From the NCBI GenBank assembly GCA_041389885.1, contig JAWKRB010000015.1:62001-126000 (forward strand): 64,000 nt of DNA, in the 5' to 3' direction. Positions 1 through 8,962 of the stretch are shown in pieces. The DNA comes from JAWKRB01 sp041389885. Its GTDB lineage: Bacteria > Myxococcota_A > Polyangia > Polyangiales > Ga0077539. The notes under the pieces were generated by a model. That model ran no database searches, was not told the DNA's origin, and worked only from the letters and a program-made list of their open reading frames with translations. Position numbers and translations under genes: made by a program. The first letter of the stretch is position 1. Each line of letters opens with the position of its first letter.

Positions 1-1660
1 CGCTGCCGTCGTTGAGCACGCACGAGAAGCCGTCGGCGCAGCCGACCGTCGGGAACTCGCAGCGGCCGCCCTCCATCGCCTGCGTGTTGCAGGAGCCCGT
101 GGCCGCCGTCGTGGGCATCATCGACGTGCAGGTGAGGCCCATGTTGCAGTTGGGCGCGTCGAGGCGGCAGGAGCCGCCCGAGGTGCCCTCCGCGGCGCAG
201 CGGCAGCGGGTGCGGTCGGAGAAGTCGGTGAAGTAGCAGGTCGAGTTCTCGGCGCAGACCGACCACGCGTCGAAGCGCGCGAGCATCCCGTCGGGGACCT
301 CGGTGACGCAGCGGTCGACGGCGGTGCCGCCGGTGCCGAAGGTGCGGCAGGTGAGGCCCATGTCGCAGCGCCCGGTCATCCCCGCGCGGCACTCGGTGCC
401 GGCCGCGGTGCCGTTCGCGCGGCAGGTGCCCGCGAAGCTGCTCGGGTTGGTCGCCACGCAGGTCGCGCCGCCGGTGCAGATCGAGCGGAGCGTGTGGCAG
501 GGCATGCCCACCGCGACGGGGGTGCGGCACTCGTTCGAGAGCGCGTCGCAGGTGAGGCCCATGTCGCACTGGCCGTTGGGCGAGCCCATGGGGCGGCAGT
601 CGACGCCGGCCGCGGAGCCGAGGCTCTGGCAGGTGCCCTCGACCGAGCCGCGCGACGGGTACACGCAGGCCTGGCCCGTGGCGCAGGCGCGGAACAGCGA
701 GCAGGTGCCGCCCGTGTTCACGCTCTCCACGCAGAAGCCCGCGGCGGGCTCGCCGGTGGCGGCGCAGCGGAGCATCGCGTCGCAGGCGGGCGCCGAGTCG
801 CGGCAGAGCGAGCCGGCGGCGGTGCCGCGGGCGGTGCAGACGCCGGTGTCCGCGAACGGGCGAGAGGCCACGCAGTCGAGGCCCTCGGCGCAGCGCATGT
901 CGCGGCCGTCGGTGCGGCAGGCGCCGCCGGCGTTCACGGGCACGAGCTCAGACACGGTGAGGCGGTAGGGGCCCGTGTTGCGCACGTTCATCTGCGTGCG
1001 GCCGAAGCCGCCGGCGACGATGAAGATCGACGTGTTCGGCGGGATGATCGGCGTGGTGATCAGCGAGGTCACGCGGCGGTCGGAGCTGCCGGCGTAGTCG
1101 GGGTCGTCGTCGTTGCAGATCGCGTTCGACACCGCGGTCCCGGTGCCCGTGGGGCAGCGGGTGAAGAACCACAGCATGGTGTCGAGGTCGCGCGGGGTCT
1201 CGTCGTTGGTCGTGCTGATGCGCAGCACCGAGGGCATCGCGCCGGTCGTGTAGCGGTACACCGTCTGGCCCACCGCGCCGATCATGCAGTCGGCGGAGGT
1301 GGTGCTGCTCGACGCGCGCAGGGGCATCGTGGTGCCCTGCATCATCGCCGCGGCGGTGTTGTCGCCCATGATGCTGGTGACGTTGCCCGTGCGCATGCCG
1401 GCCATGTTCAGGTCGGTGATGGGCAGGCGGCCGCAGGTGTTGCTCGGACCGGTGTCCCCGCGGTCGGCGGGCACGTCGGCCCTGGCCGTGTCGGCGGGCA
1501 CGTCCATGGCCTGCACCACGTCGGCGCCGTTCACCACGTCGGCGCCGTTCACCACGTCGGCGGCGGAGCCCGCGTCGGGGGTGCCCCCGCCGCCGCTGCT
1601 GCCGCAACCCGCAATCGCCGCGCTCATCAAGAGCGCTCCCATTCCCGTCAGCCTTCTCAT
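1..1660 (-). CDS. Cys-rich secreted lipoprotein (3' end cut by window edge)
   Basis: The ATG start is followed by a lipoprotein signal (MRRLTGMGALLMSAAIAGC), so the mature protein should be lipid-anchored outside the cytoplasm. A Gly-rich and then Asp/Ala/Val-rich linker follows, including three near-identical DVVNGA units. About residues 75-240 form a Ser/Thr-rich domain with 'RISTTNDETPRDLDTMLWF' and 'NDDDPDY', resembling the pre-peptidase-like domains of myxobacterial surface proteins. The rest is a series of Cys-rich modules with the pattern C-R-x..C-x-x-G-x-x-C (for example DMRCAEGLDC and QCDMGLTC). No catalytic motif is visible and the function is unknown. The frame stays open to base 1, so the C-terminus lies outside the window. 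The start is well supported by the signal peptide. Confidence 0.8.
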   Translation of the reverse strand, partial: MRRLTGMGALLMSAAIAGCGSSGGGGTPDAGSAADVVNGADVVNGADVVQAMDVPADTARADVPADRGDTGPSNTCGRLPITDLNMAGMRTGNVTSIMGDNTAAAMMQGTTMPLRASSSTTSADCMIGAVGQTVYRYTTGAMPSVLRISTTNDETPRDLDTMLWFFTRCPTGTGTAVSNAICNDDDPDYAGSSDRRVTSLITTPIIPPNTSIFIVAGGFGRTQMNVRNTGPYRLTVSELVPVNAGGACRTDGRDMRCAEGLDCVASRPFADTGVCTARGTAAGSLCRDSAPACDAMLRCAATGEPAAGFCVESVNTGGTCSLFRACATGQACVYPSRGSVEGTCQSLGSAAGVDCRPMGSPNGQCDMGLTCDALSNECRTPVAVGMPCHTLRSICTGGATCVATNPSSFAGTCRANGTAAGTECRAGMTGRCDMGLTCRTFGTGGTAVDRCVTEVPDGMLARFDAWSVCAENSTCYFTDFSDRTRCRCAAEGTSGGSCRLDAPNCNMGLTCTSMMPTTAATGSCNTQAMEGGRCEFPTVGCADGFSCVLNDGS

Positions 1661-1801
1661 CGCAAGCACCTCCAGGCGCGCGGAGCGCCCACGCGCAAAG
1701 CCCGCTGCTCCCAAATGAACGCACCCGGGCGAAGCAGACAGCGCGCCGCATTCGCACGGACGCACCCATCCCGTCAAGCCGCGCCCCCGCGCGGACGCCT
1801 C

Positions 1802-2704
1802 TCAACCGAGGGTGTCGACGCGCTCGGTCAAGAAGGCCATGAGCTCGGGCCACTGCACCGCGACGTGGTCGTACTCCCCGTGCCGCGTGGGGCGCGCGCG
1901 CTCCAGCGCCCGCGCCATCGCGGCCTCGTCGGCCCCCGAGCGCGCCATCGCCCAGGCCTGCAGCGCGCGCAGCAGCCGCAGGTTCGACACCGGCAGCACG
2001 GCCTCCGCCGCGGACCACTCCGCCTCGATGCGCGCCGCCACGGCCCGGTCGTCGCCCTGGCGGAGCCCCACGAGGGTCTCGGCCATGAGCACCTTCGCGC
2101 GCAGCGGCGGAGACACCCGCGAGAGCGCCCGCGCGAGGTGCCCCTCGGCCCCCGCCGTGTCGCCCAGGATCGCGCTCGCGATGCTCTGCGCCGACGCCAG
2201 CAGCGCGTCGAAGCCCAGCACCCGAAAGCGCTCGAACCACCCGCTGCGGGCCACGGCGTCGAAGAGCGCCAGCGCGTGCTCGGGCTTGCCCTGGCGAATG
2301 AAGGCCACGCCGCGGTTGAACACCACCTGCGCGTGATAGAACCCCAGCCCCCGCGCCCGCACCGCGAGCGAGTCGAGGCGCCGCGCGGCCTGCTCGAAAT
2401 CCGCGCCGTAGAGCTGCGCCACGGCCTCGTCGTTCTCGCGCACGAGCTTGAGCGCGCCGCGGCGACGGCGGACGATCTGAGCCAGCACCACCACGTACGC
2501 CGCGCCGAAGAGCCCCACCGCGCTCAGCCCGCCGCCGAGCGCGAGGTGCAGCGCCTCGGCGACCGCGAAGACCCCCGCCATGATCCCGAGCTGGCGACCG
2601 ACGATGGCCCAGCGCCCCCTGGGGTGATAGGTGTCCGGCGGGAGCGCCGCGGCGGCGGCGAGTTCACGCGCCGGAGCGCCGAGTTCTCGATAAGGCGTGG
2701 CCAT
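1802..2704 (-). CDS. Membrane-anchored TPR-like protein of unknown function
   Basis: This 300-residue protein has two hydrophobic segments near the N-terminus (about residues 35-80, ending in the basic stop-transfer RRRR), followed by a helical region. There, Ala/Leu-rich paired helices ('HAQVVFNRGVAFIRQGKPEH', 'AEGHLARALSRVSPPLRAKV') look like degenerate TPR repeats. TPR domains bind proteins; the partner is unknown. The ATG was chosen because GAGG sits about 7 bases upstream and the protein then begins MATPYRELGAP. The open frame continues upstream, but that part is a reading of the opposite gene. The start codon overlaps the start codon of the divergent PstS-like gene, so there is no intergenic space. 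Confidence 0.75.
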   Translation of the reverse strand: MATPYRELGAPARELAAAAALPPDTYHPRGRWAIVGRQLGIMAGVFAVAEALHLALGGGLSAVGLFGAAYVVVLAQIVRRRRGALKLVRENDEAVAQLYGADFEQAARRLDSLAVRARGLGFYHAQVVFNRGVAFIRQGKPEHALALFDAVARSGWFERFRVLGFDALLASAQSIASAILGDTAGAEGHLARALSRVSPPLRAKVLMAETLVGLRQGDDRAVAARIEAEWSAAEAVLPVSNLRLLRALQAWAMARSGADEAAMARALERARPTRHGEYDHVAVQWPELMAFLTERVDTLG

Positions 2705-3602
2705 GATGTCCTCGCATTCTTCACCCCATCCCCCCCGAGGCGCCAGCGGTCTCGACGCCGCGAGCGCGTGGATCCCCTCGGCGGTGCTGCTCTCGGCCGC
2801 GGCCGCGTGCGCCCTGGGCCTCGCCGCGGAGTCGGCCTCGCCGCCCCCCGCGACCCCCGCGCGCGCCGTCCGCGCGCGCACCCCCGGGCGCGCCGTGGAG
2901 ATCGCGGGCTCGGGGAGCAACGTGCCGCTCACCCGCGCCCTCGCGCGGGCCTGGAGCGCGGGGCGACCGGAGCGTCAGGCCGTGGTGCACGAGAGCGTGG
3001 GCAGCGGCGGCGGGCTGCGCGCGCTGCGCGACGGCGCGGTGGACATCGCGATGGCGTCGCGCCCGCTGCGCCCCAGCGAGGCGCGGGGGATGCGAGCGGT
3101 GCGCTACGCGACCACCGAGGTGGTCCTCGCGGCGAACACGGGGGTGCGGGCGAGGGCGCTCTCGCCGGGGGCGCTCCTCGAGGTGCTCCGGGGGACGCGC
3201 GCGCGATGGGACGACGGCTCGCCCCTGCGCTTCATCACCCGCGAGGCCGGAGACTCGTCGCACCTCGCCCTCGCCGCGCGCCTTCCGGGCTTCTCCGAGG
3301 CCGAGGACGGCGCGCTGCGGAGCCGTCGCTTCATGATGGCCACGAGCGACGACGACCTCCGCGACGCCCTGGTCGAGACGCCCGGCGCCCTCGGCGTCAC
3401 CGACCTCGGCGGGATGCGCCTGCACGGGCGCCCGCTCACCCGCGTCGCCCTCGACCTCGGCGCGCCCGTCACCAAGGACCTCACCCTGGTCTTCGCCGCG
3501 CGCCCCCGCCCCGAGGTCGAAGACTTCGTGACCTTCGCGCGCTCCCCCGAGGGCCGGGCCCTCGTGCGCGCGTCGGGGTACACCGCGCCCGAGGGACCGT
3601 GA
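2703..3602 (+). CDS. PstS-like phosphate-type substrate-binding protein
   Basis: After an N-terminal hydrophobic segment (about residues 20-45), the protein carries the start of a PBP-like domain, AVEIAGSGSNVPLTRALA, followed by HESVGSGGGLRALRDGAVDI and ASRPLRPSE. This is the arrangement of PstS family phosphate-binding proteins (G-S-G-S ... GSGGG ... ASR). It ends in the family-typical 'TFARSPEGRALVRASGY'. At about 299 residues it is near family length. The ligand is inferred to be phosphate or a similar oxyanion. No pst transporter genes are adjacent. Instead its stop overlaps the start of a histidine kinase, so it may act as a periplasmic sensor for that kinase rather than in uptake. AAGG lies 7 bases before the chosen ATG; a GTG at 2697 and an ATG at 2706 are alternatives. 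Confidence 0.8.
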   Translation: MMSSHSSPHPPRGASGLDAASAWIPSAVLLSAAAACALGLAAESASPPPATPARAVRARTPGRAVEIAGSGSNVPLTRALARAWSAGRPERQAVVHESVGSGGGLRALRDGAVDIAMASRPLRPSEARGMRAVRYATTEVVLAANTGVRARALSPGALLEVLRGTRARWDDGSPLRFITREAGDSSHLALAARLPGFSEAEDGALRSRRFMMATSDDDLRDALVETPGALGVTDLGGMRLHGRPLTRVALDLGAPVTKDLTLVFAARPRPEVEDFVTFARSPEGRALVRASGYTAPEGP

Positions 3603-4864
3603 GCGGCGCGGCCCTGCTCCGCCCCCTCGCCGCGCGGCTCAACCCCGCGGTGGCGGTGCTCGCGGCGCTCCTGGCGACGGGGGCGCCCCTCGCGCACCAC
3701 GTCATGGGCGTGCTCGCGCTCCGAGGTTCGGGCGCGGCGCTGGCGACCTCCGTGGCCGAGGAGGTCGCCGAGGAGGTGCGGCGCCGGCCTACGCTGTGGC
3801 GCTACGACACGATCAAGCTCGTCGCGCACCTGCGGGCCTACCGCGCGCAGCCGGGGGTGGCGCGCATCGAGGTGCTCGACGGCGGGGGCCGGCCCGTCGG
3901 CGAGGCCGTCGCGAGGCCGCGGGCGGTGCTGTGGTCCGAGGCCACGGTGCGGGTGCGCGGCGAGGCGCTGGGCAAGGTGTGGGTCGCGATGGACCTGCGC
4001 GCGCTGCGGCTGCGCTCCCTCGCGCTGCTCGCGCTGTTCTCCGCGGCGGCCACGGCGCTGGGCCTGGCGGTCTCGCGCAGCGCGCTGGGCACCGCGGCCG
4101 AGGCCGAGGGGCGCATCGCGGCGCTGCTGGGCGAGCTCCGCGGCGCGGCGGAGGGTCTCGAGGCGCAGGTGGCCGCGCGCACCGACGAGCTCGCGCGGGC
4201 GAACGACGCGCTGCGCACCGAGCAGCGGCGGCAGCGCGAGGTCGTCGCCCGCGCGGTGGCGATGCAAGAGGCCGAGCGCCGCGCCGTGGCGAGGGACCTG
4301 CACGACTCGGTGGGGCAGGCCCTCACGGCGATTCGGCTCAACGCCTCCCTCGCCGAGGACGACCCGGACGCGTGGTCCCGGGTGTGCGCGACCACCGACG
4401 GCGCCCTCGAGGAGCTGCGCCGCGCGCTGTACCGCTTGGGGCCCGCGGCCCTCGCCGACGCGGGCCTGGCCGACGCGGTGGCGCGCACGCTGGCCTCGCT
4501 CCCCGCGGGCACCTCCCTGCGCGTCGAGCAAGACCTCGGGGAGCTCGGCGCGCTCTCCCCCGCGGCCGAGGTGACGGCGTACCGCATCGTGCAGGAGGCG
4601 GTGACCAACGCGCTGCGCCACGGGGCCCCCACGCGGCTCTCGGTGGCGCTCTGGCGCGAGGGCGACGCGCTGCGACTGCGCGTCGAGGACGACGGCGCGG
4701 GCCTGGGCGACGCGCCCTTCGTCGAGGGCGCCGGGACCCGCGGGATGCGCGAGCGCGCGGAGCTCCTCGGGGGCGAGCTGCGGGTCGAGGCCGCGGCGGG
4801 CGGGGGCGTGCGGGTGACGGCGACGATCCCGAGCGCAGGCGACGACCGCGCTGATAGGGTGTGA
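3599..4864 (+). CDS. NarL-type sensor histidine kinase
   Basis: The protein has two membrane helices (about residues 15-40 and 138-160) around a roughly 90-residue periplasmic domain, then a coiled-coil linker and a HisKA_3 dimerisation motif RDLHDSVGQALTAIRLN. The phospho-accepting His is about residue 235. A HATPase domain follows with N-box QEAVTNALRH and G-box DDGAGLG. This is the kinase class that pairs with NarL/FixJ regulators, and one lies 6 bases downstream. The GTG start overlaps the TGA of the PstS-like gene, so the three genes are probably one operon: binding protein, kinase, regulator. The signal is not identifiable, but the neighbour suggests phosphate or a related anion. The open frame extends far upstream only because the DNA is GC-rich. 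Confidence 0.88.
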   Translation: MSGAALLRPLAARLNPAVAVLAALLATGAPLAHHVMGVLALRGSGAALATSVAEEVAEEVRRRPTLWRYDTIKLVAHLRAYRAQPGVARIEVLDGGGRPVGEAVARPRAVLWSEATVRVRGEALGKVWVAMDLRALRLRSLALLALFSAAATALGLAVSRSALGTAAEAEGRIAALLGELRGAAEGLEAQVAARTDELARANDALRTEQRRQREVVARAVAMQEAERRAVARDLHDSVGQALTAIRLNASLAEDDPDAWSRVCATTDGALEELRRALYRLGPAALADAGLADAVARTLASLPAGTSLRVEQDLGELGALSPAAEVTAYRIVQEAVTNALRHGAPTRLSVALWREGDALRLRVEDDGAGLGDAPFVEGAGTRGMRERAELLGGELRVEAAAGGGVRVTATIPSAGDDRADRV

Positions 4865-4870
4865 GCCACG

Positions 4871-5479
4871 ATGAGCGTTCGCGTCGTGCTGGCTGAAGAT
4901 CACACCATCGTGCGCGAGGGCATTCGCGCGCTCCTGGCTCGCGCGCCCTCCCTCGAGGTGGTGGGCGAGGCCGCCGACGGCCAGGCCGCGGTGGACCGCT
5001 GCGCGGCGCTCCTCCCCGACGTGCTCGTGCTCGACCTCTCGATGCCCGTGCTCGACGGCATCGCGGCGATCCCCGAGGTGCGCCGGGCGTCTCCCGACAC
5101 GGCGGTCCTCGTGCTCTCGATGCACGGCGGCGCGGAGCACGTCGAGCCCGCGCTGCGCGCCGGAGCGCTGGGGTACATCGTGAAGGGCGCGGGGCTGAGC
5201 GAGCTCGTGCGGGCGATCGAGCGCGTGGCCCGCGGCGAGCTCTACGTCGACGACAACGCCGCGCGCGCGCCGCGGGGCGCTCCGGCGGCGGTGACCCCGC
5301 GGGAGCGCGAGGTGCTCGCCCTCGTGGCGCGCGGGCTGTCGAGCCACGAGGTCGCGTCGGCGCTGTCGCTGAGCGTGAAGACCGTCGAGACGCACCGCGC
5401 GAACCTCTTGCAGAAGCTCGAGGTGCCCAACGTCGCGGCGCTCGTCGACAAGGCCCACCGCATGAAGCTCATGCCCTGA
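4871..5479 (+). CDS. NarL/FixJ-family response regulator
   Basis: The receiver domain (residues 1-120) has the acidic pair E9-D10, the phospho-acceptor D55 in VLDLSMP and the conserved Lys in GYIVKGA. A LuxR-type helix-turn-helix follows at about residues 138-200, recognisable by TPREREVLALVARGLSSHEV and SVKTVETHRANLLQKL. At 202 residues it has the standard family length. It lies directly after the histidine kinase, its likely cognate partner, and would act as a DNA-binding transcription regulator in the cytoplasm. The targets cannot be read from the sequence. Confidence 0.92.
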   Translation: MSVRVVLAEDHTIVREGIRALLARAPSLEVVGEAADGQAAVDRCAALLPDVLVLDLSMPVLDGIAAIPEVRRASPDTAVLVLSMHGGAEHVEPALRAGALGYIVKGAGLSELVRAIERVARGELYVDDNAARAPRGAPAAVTPREREVLALVARGLSSHEVASALSLSVKTVETHRANLLQKLEVPNVAALVDKAHRMKLMP

Positions 5480-5543
5480 GGGACGCGCGACGCCAACGCG
5501 GCGTGGCCGATGACGCGGGTTCTGCGCGACGGTCGCCTCGCGC

Positions 5544-6770
5544 TCAAGGGCAGGGGAAGAGCGTCTGCAGCGCGGCGCTCACCATCGCGGCGGGGAAGGC
5601 CGCGGGGTCTTCTCCGCGAAAGGCCGCGGCGAGCTGGTCGGCGGTCGCGGGGTTCGCCGCGCGGGCGGCGCGGTCGAAGAGCGGACCCATCACCTTCACG
5701 AAGGCGAAATGCGCGTCGCGCTCGGCGCCCGCGGTGCTCGCCACGCGGTTCACCCGCTCGAGGAGCACGAGGGCGATGGCGCGGGTGAGCGCGCGGTCGA
5801 GCTGCGCGCGCGCGCGGTCCCGCAGCGCGGCGTTCATGGGCTCGGCCTGCTGCCAGCAGCGCACGGCGAGGAGCCCGTCCCAGACGCGCGCGTGGGTGGC
5901 GGGCTCGAGGGCCAGGGTGCGCCGCGCGAGGCCGTACTGCTCCATCGCGCGCGGGTCGTACTGCCCGGCGGTGTAGTACGCCCAGGCCGAGTCGCAGTCC
6001 CGCGGGGTGGCGGTGCAGGTGAGCGACTCCTTGTACGGCGACAGGTAGAGGAACCACAGCAGCGCCGCCTCGATGCGCGCGGCGAAGACCCGCGTCGAGC
6101 TCCCCGCCGTCGCGGTCTGCCCCGCGGCGAAGGCCGCGTTGATCACCGGGAGCAGCCTCGACGGACCGACGCAGTAGTCCGGGTTGGCCGTGACCACCGT
6201 GGCCATCTGGCAGTCGTTCACCATCGGCTGGGGGTAGTGCTCGTCGCTGCGGCGCTCGACGCGCGAGCCCAGCCCGTTGTCCTGCGCGTAGATCACCCGC
6301 GCCGCGGTGAACTCGTCGGCGCTCGGGTCGCGGGTGGGGTCGAAGAAGCCTTGCGCGCGCATCATCGCCGGGTCGCGGTCGATCTGATCGAAGGCGCGCA
6401 CCCGACCGATGGTGCTGATGCTCATGTCGTTGGGCACGAAGGTCCCGTCGTCGCTCGCGCAGGCGGGCCACTGGGGCATCGACGGCATGCGCGACCGGGG
6501 GATGTAGTCCGTCGCGAGGGGCGCGCAGGCGCCCGCGTCGGTCGGGGTGACCACGTCGGTCGGGGTGACCACGTCGGTCGGGGTGACCGCGTCGGTCGGG
6601 GTGACCGCGTCGGTCGGGGTGACCGCGTCGGTCGGGGTGAGCGCGTCGGAGCTCGGCACGTCGACGGATTGCGCGTCGCTCCCTGCGTCGGTGGCGGTGG
6701 GGCCTGAGGTCTCACAGGCGCTCACGGCGAAGCAGGCGCACAGCACGAGGTACGTCGAAGGGCGAAGCAT
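5544..6770 (-). CDS. Lipoprotein of unknown function with DAVTPT repeats
   Basis: A lipoprotein signal peptide (MLRPSTYLVLCACFAVSAC) is followed by a low-complexity linker of repeated DAVTPT/DVVTPT hexapeptides, which probably holds the folded domain away from the membrane. The remaining roughly 320 residues form a helical domain with several Cys (NDCQMATVV, NPDYCVGPSR, CTATPRDCDSAW) that could make disulfides outside the cytoplasm. I do not recognise the family and see no catalytic motif. It is convergent with the response regulator gene and probably has its own promoter in the 177-base space before the cytochrome gene. Confidence 0.75.
   Translation of the reverse strand: MLRPSTYLVLCACFAVSACETSGPTATDAGSDAQSVDVPSSDALTPTDAVTPTDAVTPTDAVTPTDVVTPTDVVTPTDAGACAPLATDYIPRSRMPSMPQWPACASDDGTFVPNDMSISTIGRVRAFDQIDRDPAMMRAQGFFDPTRDPSADEFTAARVIYAQDNGLGSRVERRSDEHYPQPMVNDCQMATVVTANPDYCVGPSRLLPVINAAFAAGQTATAGSSTRVFAARIEAALLWFLYLSPYKESLTCTATPRDCDSAWAYYTAGQYDPRAMEQYGLARRTLALEPATHARVWDGLLAVRCWQQAEPMNAALRDRARAQLDRALTRAIALVLLERVNRVASTAGAERDAHFAFVKVMGPLFDRAARAANPATADQLAAAFRGEDPAAFPAAMVSAALQTLFPCP
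6536..6648 (-). repeat. 18-bp tandem repeat inside a lipoprotein gene
   Basis: About six copies of an 18-base unit (gtcggtcggggtgaccgc and variants) encode the DAVTPT linker. The unit is a multiple of three, so copy number can change without breaking the frame. Confidence 0.85.
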
Positions 6771-6947
6771 GACCCGTGGTGGCTACACCGACGCCGAGGG
6801 GCTCGAACATCGGTAGAAACCCTCATCCCTGGAGTTCGTCACCGCGGCGCGCGGCGGTGCCATCTTGGGGCGTCACTCCCCGAGGCTCATCCTTCGGGGC
6901 CCTGTCGCGAGATGGCACGCGGCGTGTAGACGTACATCGCCATCGCC

Positions 6948-8072
6948 GTGCGCCGCGCCCTCTACACCGCCCTCTTCGCCTCGCTCACCGCCGCCGCGGC
7001 GGCGCAGCTCCCGCCGGGGCATCGGGGGCCGCTCTTTCACGGCGGCGCGCGGCCGATTCGACTGGGGCCGACCCCGGCGGGCGTGTCAGGGACCACCGCC
7101 GAGGTGTGTGGGGCGTGCCACGCCGAGATCGCCCAGGAGTGGCGCGCCTCGCAGCACGGCCGCGCGTGGAGCGATCCGGTCTTTCAAGCGGCCTACGCCG
7201 TCGAGCCCATGCCCTTCTGCCGTAACTGCCACGCGCCCCTCGGCCGCGCCGACGCCGAGCCCGACGAGCGCGCGGCCCGCGAGGCCGTCTCCTGCGCGGC
7301 GTGTCACGTGCGCGGCGGCGCGGTGCTCGCGACCACCGCGACGGGCGCCGCGCCCCACGCCAGCTTCGCGACCAGAGCCCTGGGAGAGAGCGCGTTCTGC
7401 GCGCCCTGCCACCAGTTCAACTTCCCCGCGGACCCGGGGAGCCGCAGGGAGGTCTTCGCCACCGACGAGGCGATGCAAGACACCTTCGAGGAGTTTCAGG
7501 CGAGCGCGTCGCGCGCCGCGGGCGAGCGCTGCCAGGGCTGCCACATGCCCTGGACGCAGGGGGCCGACGGGCGCAGGCACCGGTCCCACGCGTTCCCGGG
7601 GGGGAGCGACGTCGCGATGCTGCGCCGCGGGGTGCGCGTCGAGGTGCGCGCGCGCCGCGAGGGCGACGCGACGGTGGTCGAGGCGCGGGTGCTGCCGGGC
7701 GACATCGGCCACGCGTTCCCCACCGGCGACCTCTTTCGCCGCGCCGAGCTCACCGTGTGGACCGACGTCCCCACCGCCCCTCAGGTGATCGCCTTCGCGC
7801 GGGAGTTCGCGCCCTCCCTCGAGCGCTCGCCCCGCGGCGCGCTGGTGTTCGTGCGCCGTCAGTCCTTCGACGGCCGCGTGCCTCCGCCGGGCATGGGGAC
7901 CATCCCCTTTCGCACCCTCCGCCTCCCCGCGGGCGCGACGCGCGTGCGCTGGCGCCTCGACCACCTGCTCATGCCCACGCCCCTGGCGGCCTCGCACGGC
8001 GTCGCCGACCCCCGCAACCGCACGCTCGTCCACGAGGGGGAGATCCCCCTGAACCCCGCAGGAGCCCCATGA
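6948..8072 (+). CDS. Secreted five-heme c-type cytochrome
   Basis: A GTG start gives a short signal peptide (MRRALYTALFASLTAAAAAQ). Five CxxCH heme-c motifs are visible: CGACH at 54-58, CRNCH at 91-95, CAACH at 116-120, CAPCH at 151-155 and CQGCH at 195-199. The spacing and text resemble the cytochrome c554/c-prime multiheme group that moves electrons in the periplasm. The C-terminal 170 residues are heme-free and beta-rich (VEARVLPGDIGHAFPTGDL), a pattern seen in multiheme cytochromes of Myxococcota and Planctomycetes. It overlaps the next gene by ATGA and so leads a three-gene operon. The electron donor and acceptor are unknown. Confidence 0.88.
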   Translation: MRRALYTALFASLTAAAAAQLPPGHRGPLFHGGARPIRLGPTPAGVSGTTAEVCGACHAEIAQEWRASQHGRAWSDPVFQAAYAVEPMPFCRNCHAPLGRADAEPDERAAREAVSCAACHVRGGAVLATTATGAAPHASFATRALGESAFCAPCHQFNFPADPGSRREVFATDEAMQDTFEEFQASASRAAGERCQGCHMPWTQGADGRRHRSHAFPGGSDVAMLRRGVRVEVRARREGDATVVEARVLPGDIGHAFPTGDLFRRAELTVWTDVPTAPQVIAFAREFAPSLERSPRGALVFVRRQSFDGRVPPPGMGTIPFRTLRLPAGATRVRWRLDHLLMPTPLAASHGVADPRNRTLVHEGEIPLNPAGAP

Positions 8073-8962
8073 ACACTCGCTGGTTCGCACCCTCCCTGTG
8101 CCTCGCCCTCTGCGCCTCCTCCGCGCTCGCCCAGGAGGCCCCCGCGCCCGAGCGCGACGAGGCCCTGGTCGCGCCCGAGCTCCCTGAGGTGCCCGAAGCG
8201 CTGAGCGCGGCGGTCGCGCGCCTCACGCCGATCGTCGACGACACCGCCGAGTGCTACACCGAGCGCGGCGAGCGCATGGAGCACGAGGCGGCGGCGAACT
8301 GCCCCCAGCTGTACGCGCGCCTCGCGCGGGGCGGCCTCGCGTCGGTGTACGCGATCGGCGCGCAGTTTCGGCCCGTCGAGATCGACCGCGGGCGGCCGCC
8401 GCGGGAGCCGATCCGCTACGCCGAGGGGGAAGACGAGCGCGGGCCTCGCCTCGTGCAGCTCTTGACGCGCACCCGCCGCCCCGAGGTCGTGCCCTTTCTC
8501 GTCTCGTACCTCGTACGCACCGCGGCGAGCGACGAGAGCGGCGCGTCGTCGACGGTGCTCGCGATCCTCCGCGGGCTCCGCGAGCTCACCGGCGACGACC
8601 CCGCGCCCACCGCGCCCTGGGAGAACGACGCGGCGCACCTGCAGTCGACGCGGGCGCGGGTCGAGCTCGCGCGGGCCTGGTCCCGCTGGTACCGCGAGCA
8701 CCAGGGGAGCGAACCCGCGCGGTGGCGCGCCGAGGGCCTCGCGCGCGCGCAGCGGCGGCTCTCGAGCGACGACCCCGTCGAGGTCTACAGCGCCCTCGCG
8801 CGCCTCGCGCCCGTGCGCGCGCAGCGGGCCGCGGTGGTCTCGGCCCTCCACGCGACCCTCGCCCGCGAGGACCTCTCCGCCGCCGCGCGGGTGCAACTCC
8901 TCCGCCTCGCGCGGCAGCGCGGGCTCCCGCTCCCGAGGGCGCGCGCGGCGGTGCGCGCATGA
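8069..8962 (+). CDS. Secreted HEAT-like helical protein
   Basis: The product of about 297 residues begins with a clear signal peptide (MNTRWFAPSLCLALCASSALAQ). The mature part is helical: it has a lone Cys pair near residues 68 and 80, a block PRLVQLLTRTRRPEVVPFLV and a C-terminal block DPVEVYSALARLAPVRAQRA. These look like HEAT or armadillo repeats. No enzyme motif is present. Its start overlaps the stop of the cytochrome gene, and its stop overlaps the next start, so it is probably co-expressed as an accessory periplasmic protein. Confidence 0.8.
   Translation: MNTRWFAPSLCLALCASSALAQEAPAPERDEALVAPELPEVPEALSAAVARLTPIVDDTAECYTERGERMEHEAAANCPQLYARLARGGLASVYAIGAQFRPVEIDRGRPPREPIRYAEGEDERGPRLVQLLTRTRRPEVVPFLVSYLVRTAASDESGASSTVLAILRGLRELTGDDPAPTAPWENDAAHLQSTRARVELARAWSRWYREHQGSEPARWRAEGLARAQRRLSSDDPVEVYSALARLAPVRAQRAAVVSALHATLAREDLSAAARVQLLRLARQRGLPLPRARAAVRA

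Noticed and set aside
494..4864. A very long open frame of over 1,400 codons on the plus strand
   Set aside because: Only the part from 3599 is a protein (the histidine kinase). The rest is Arg/Ala/Gly-rich shadow of minus-strand genes, common at this GC content.
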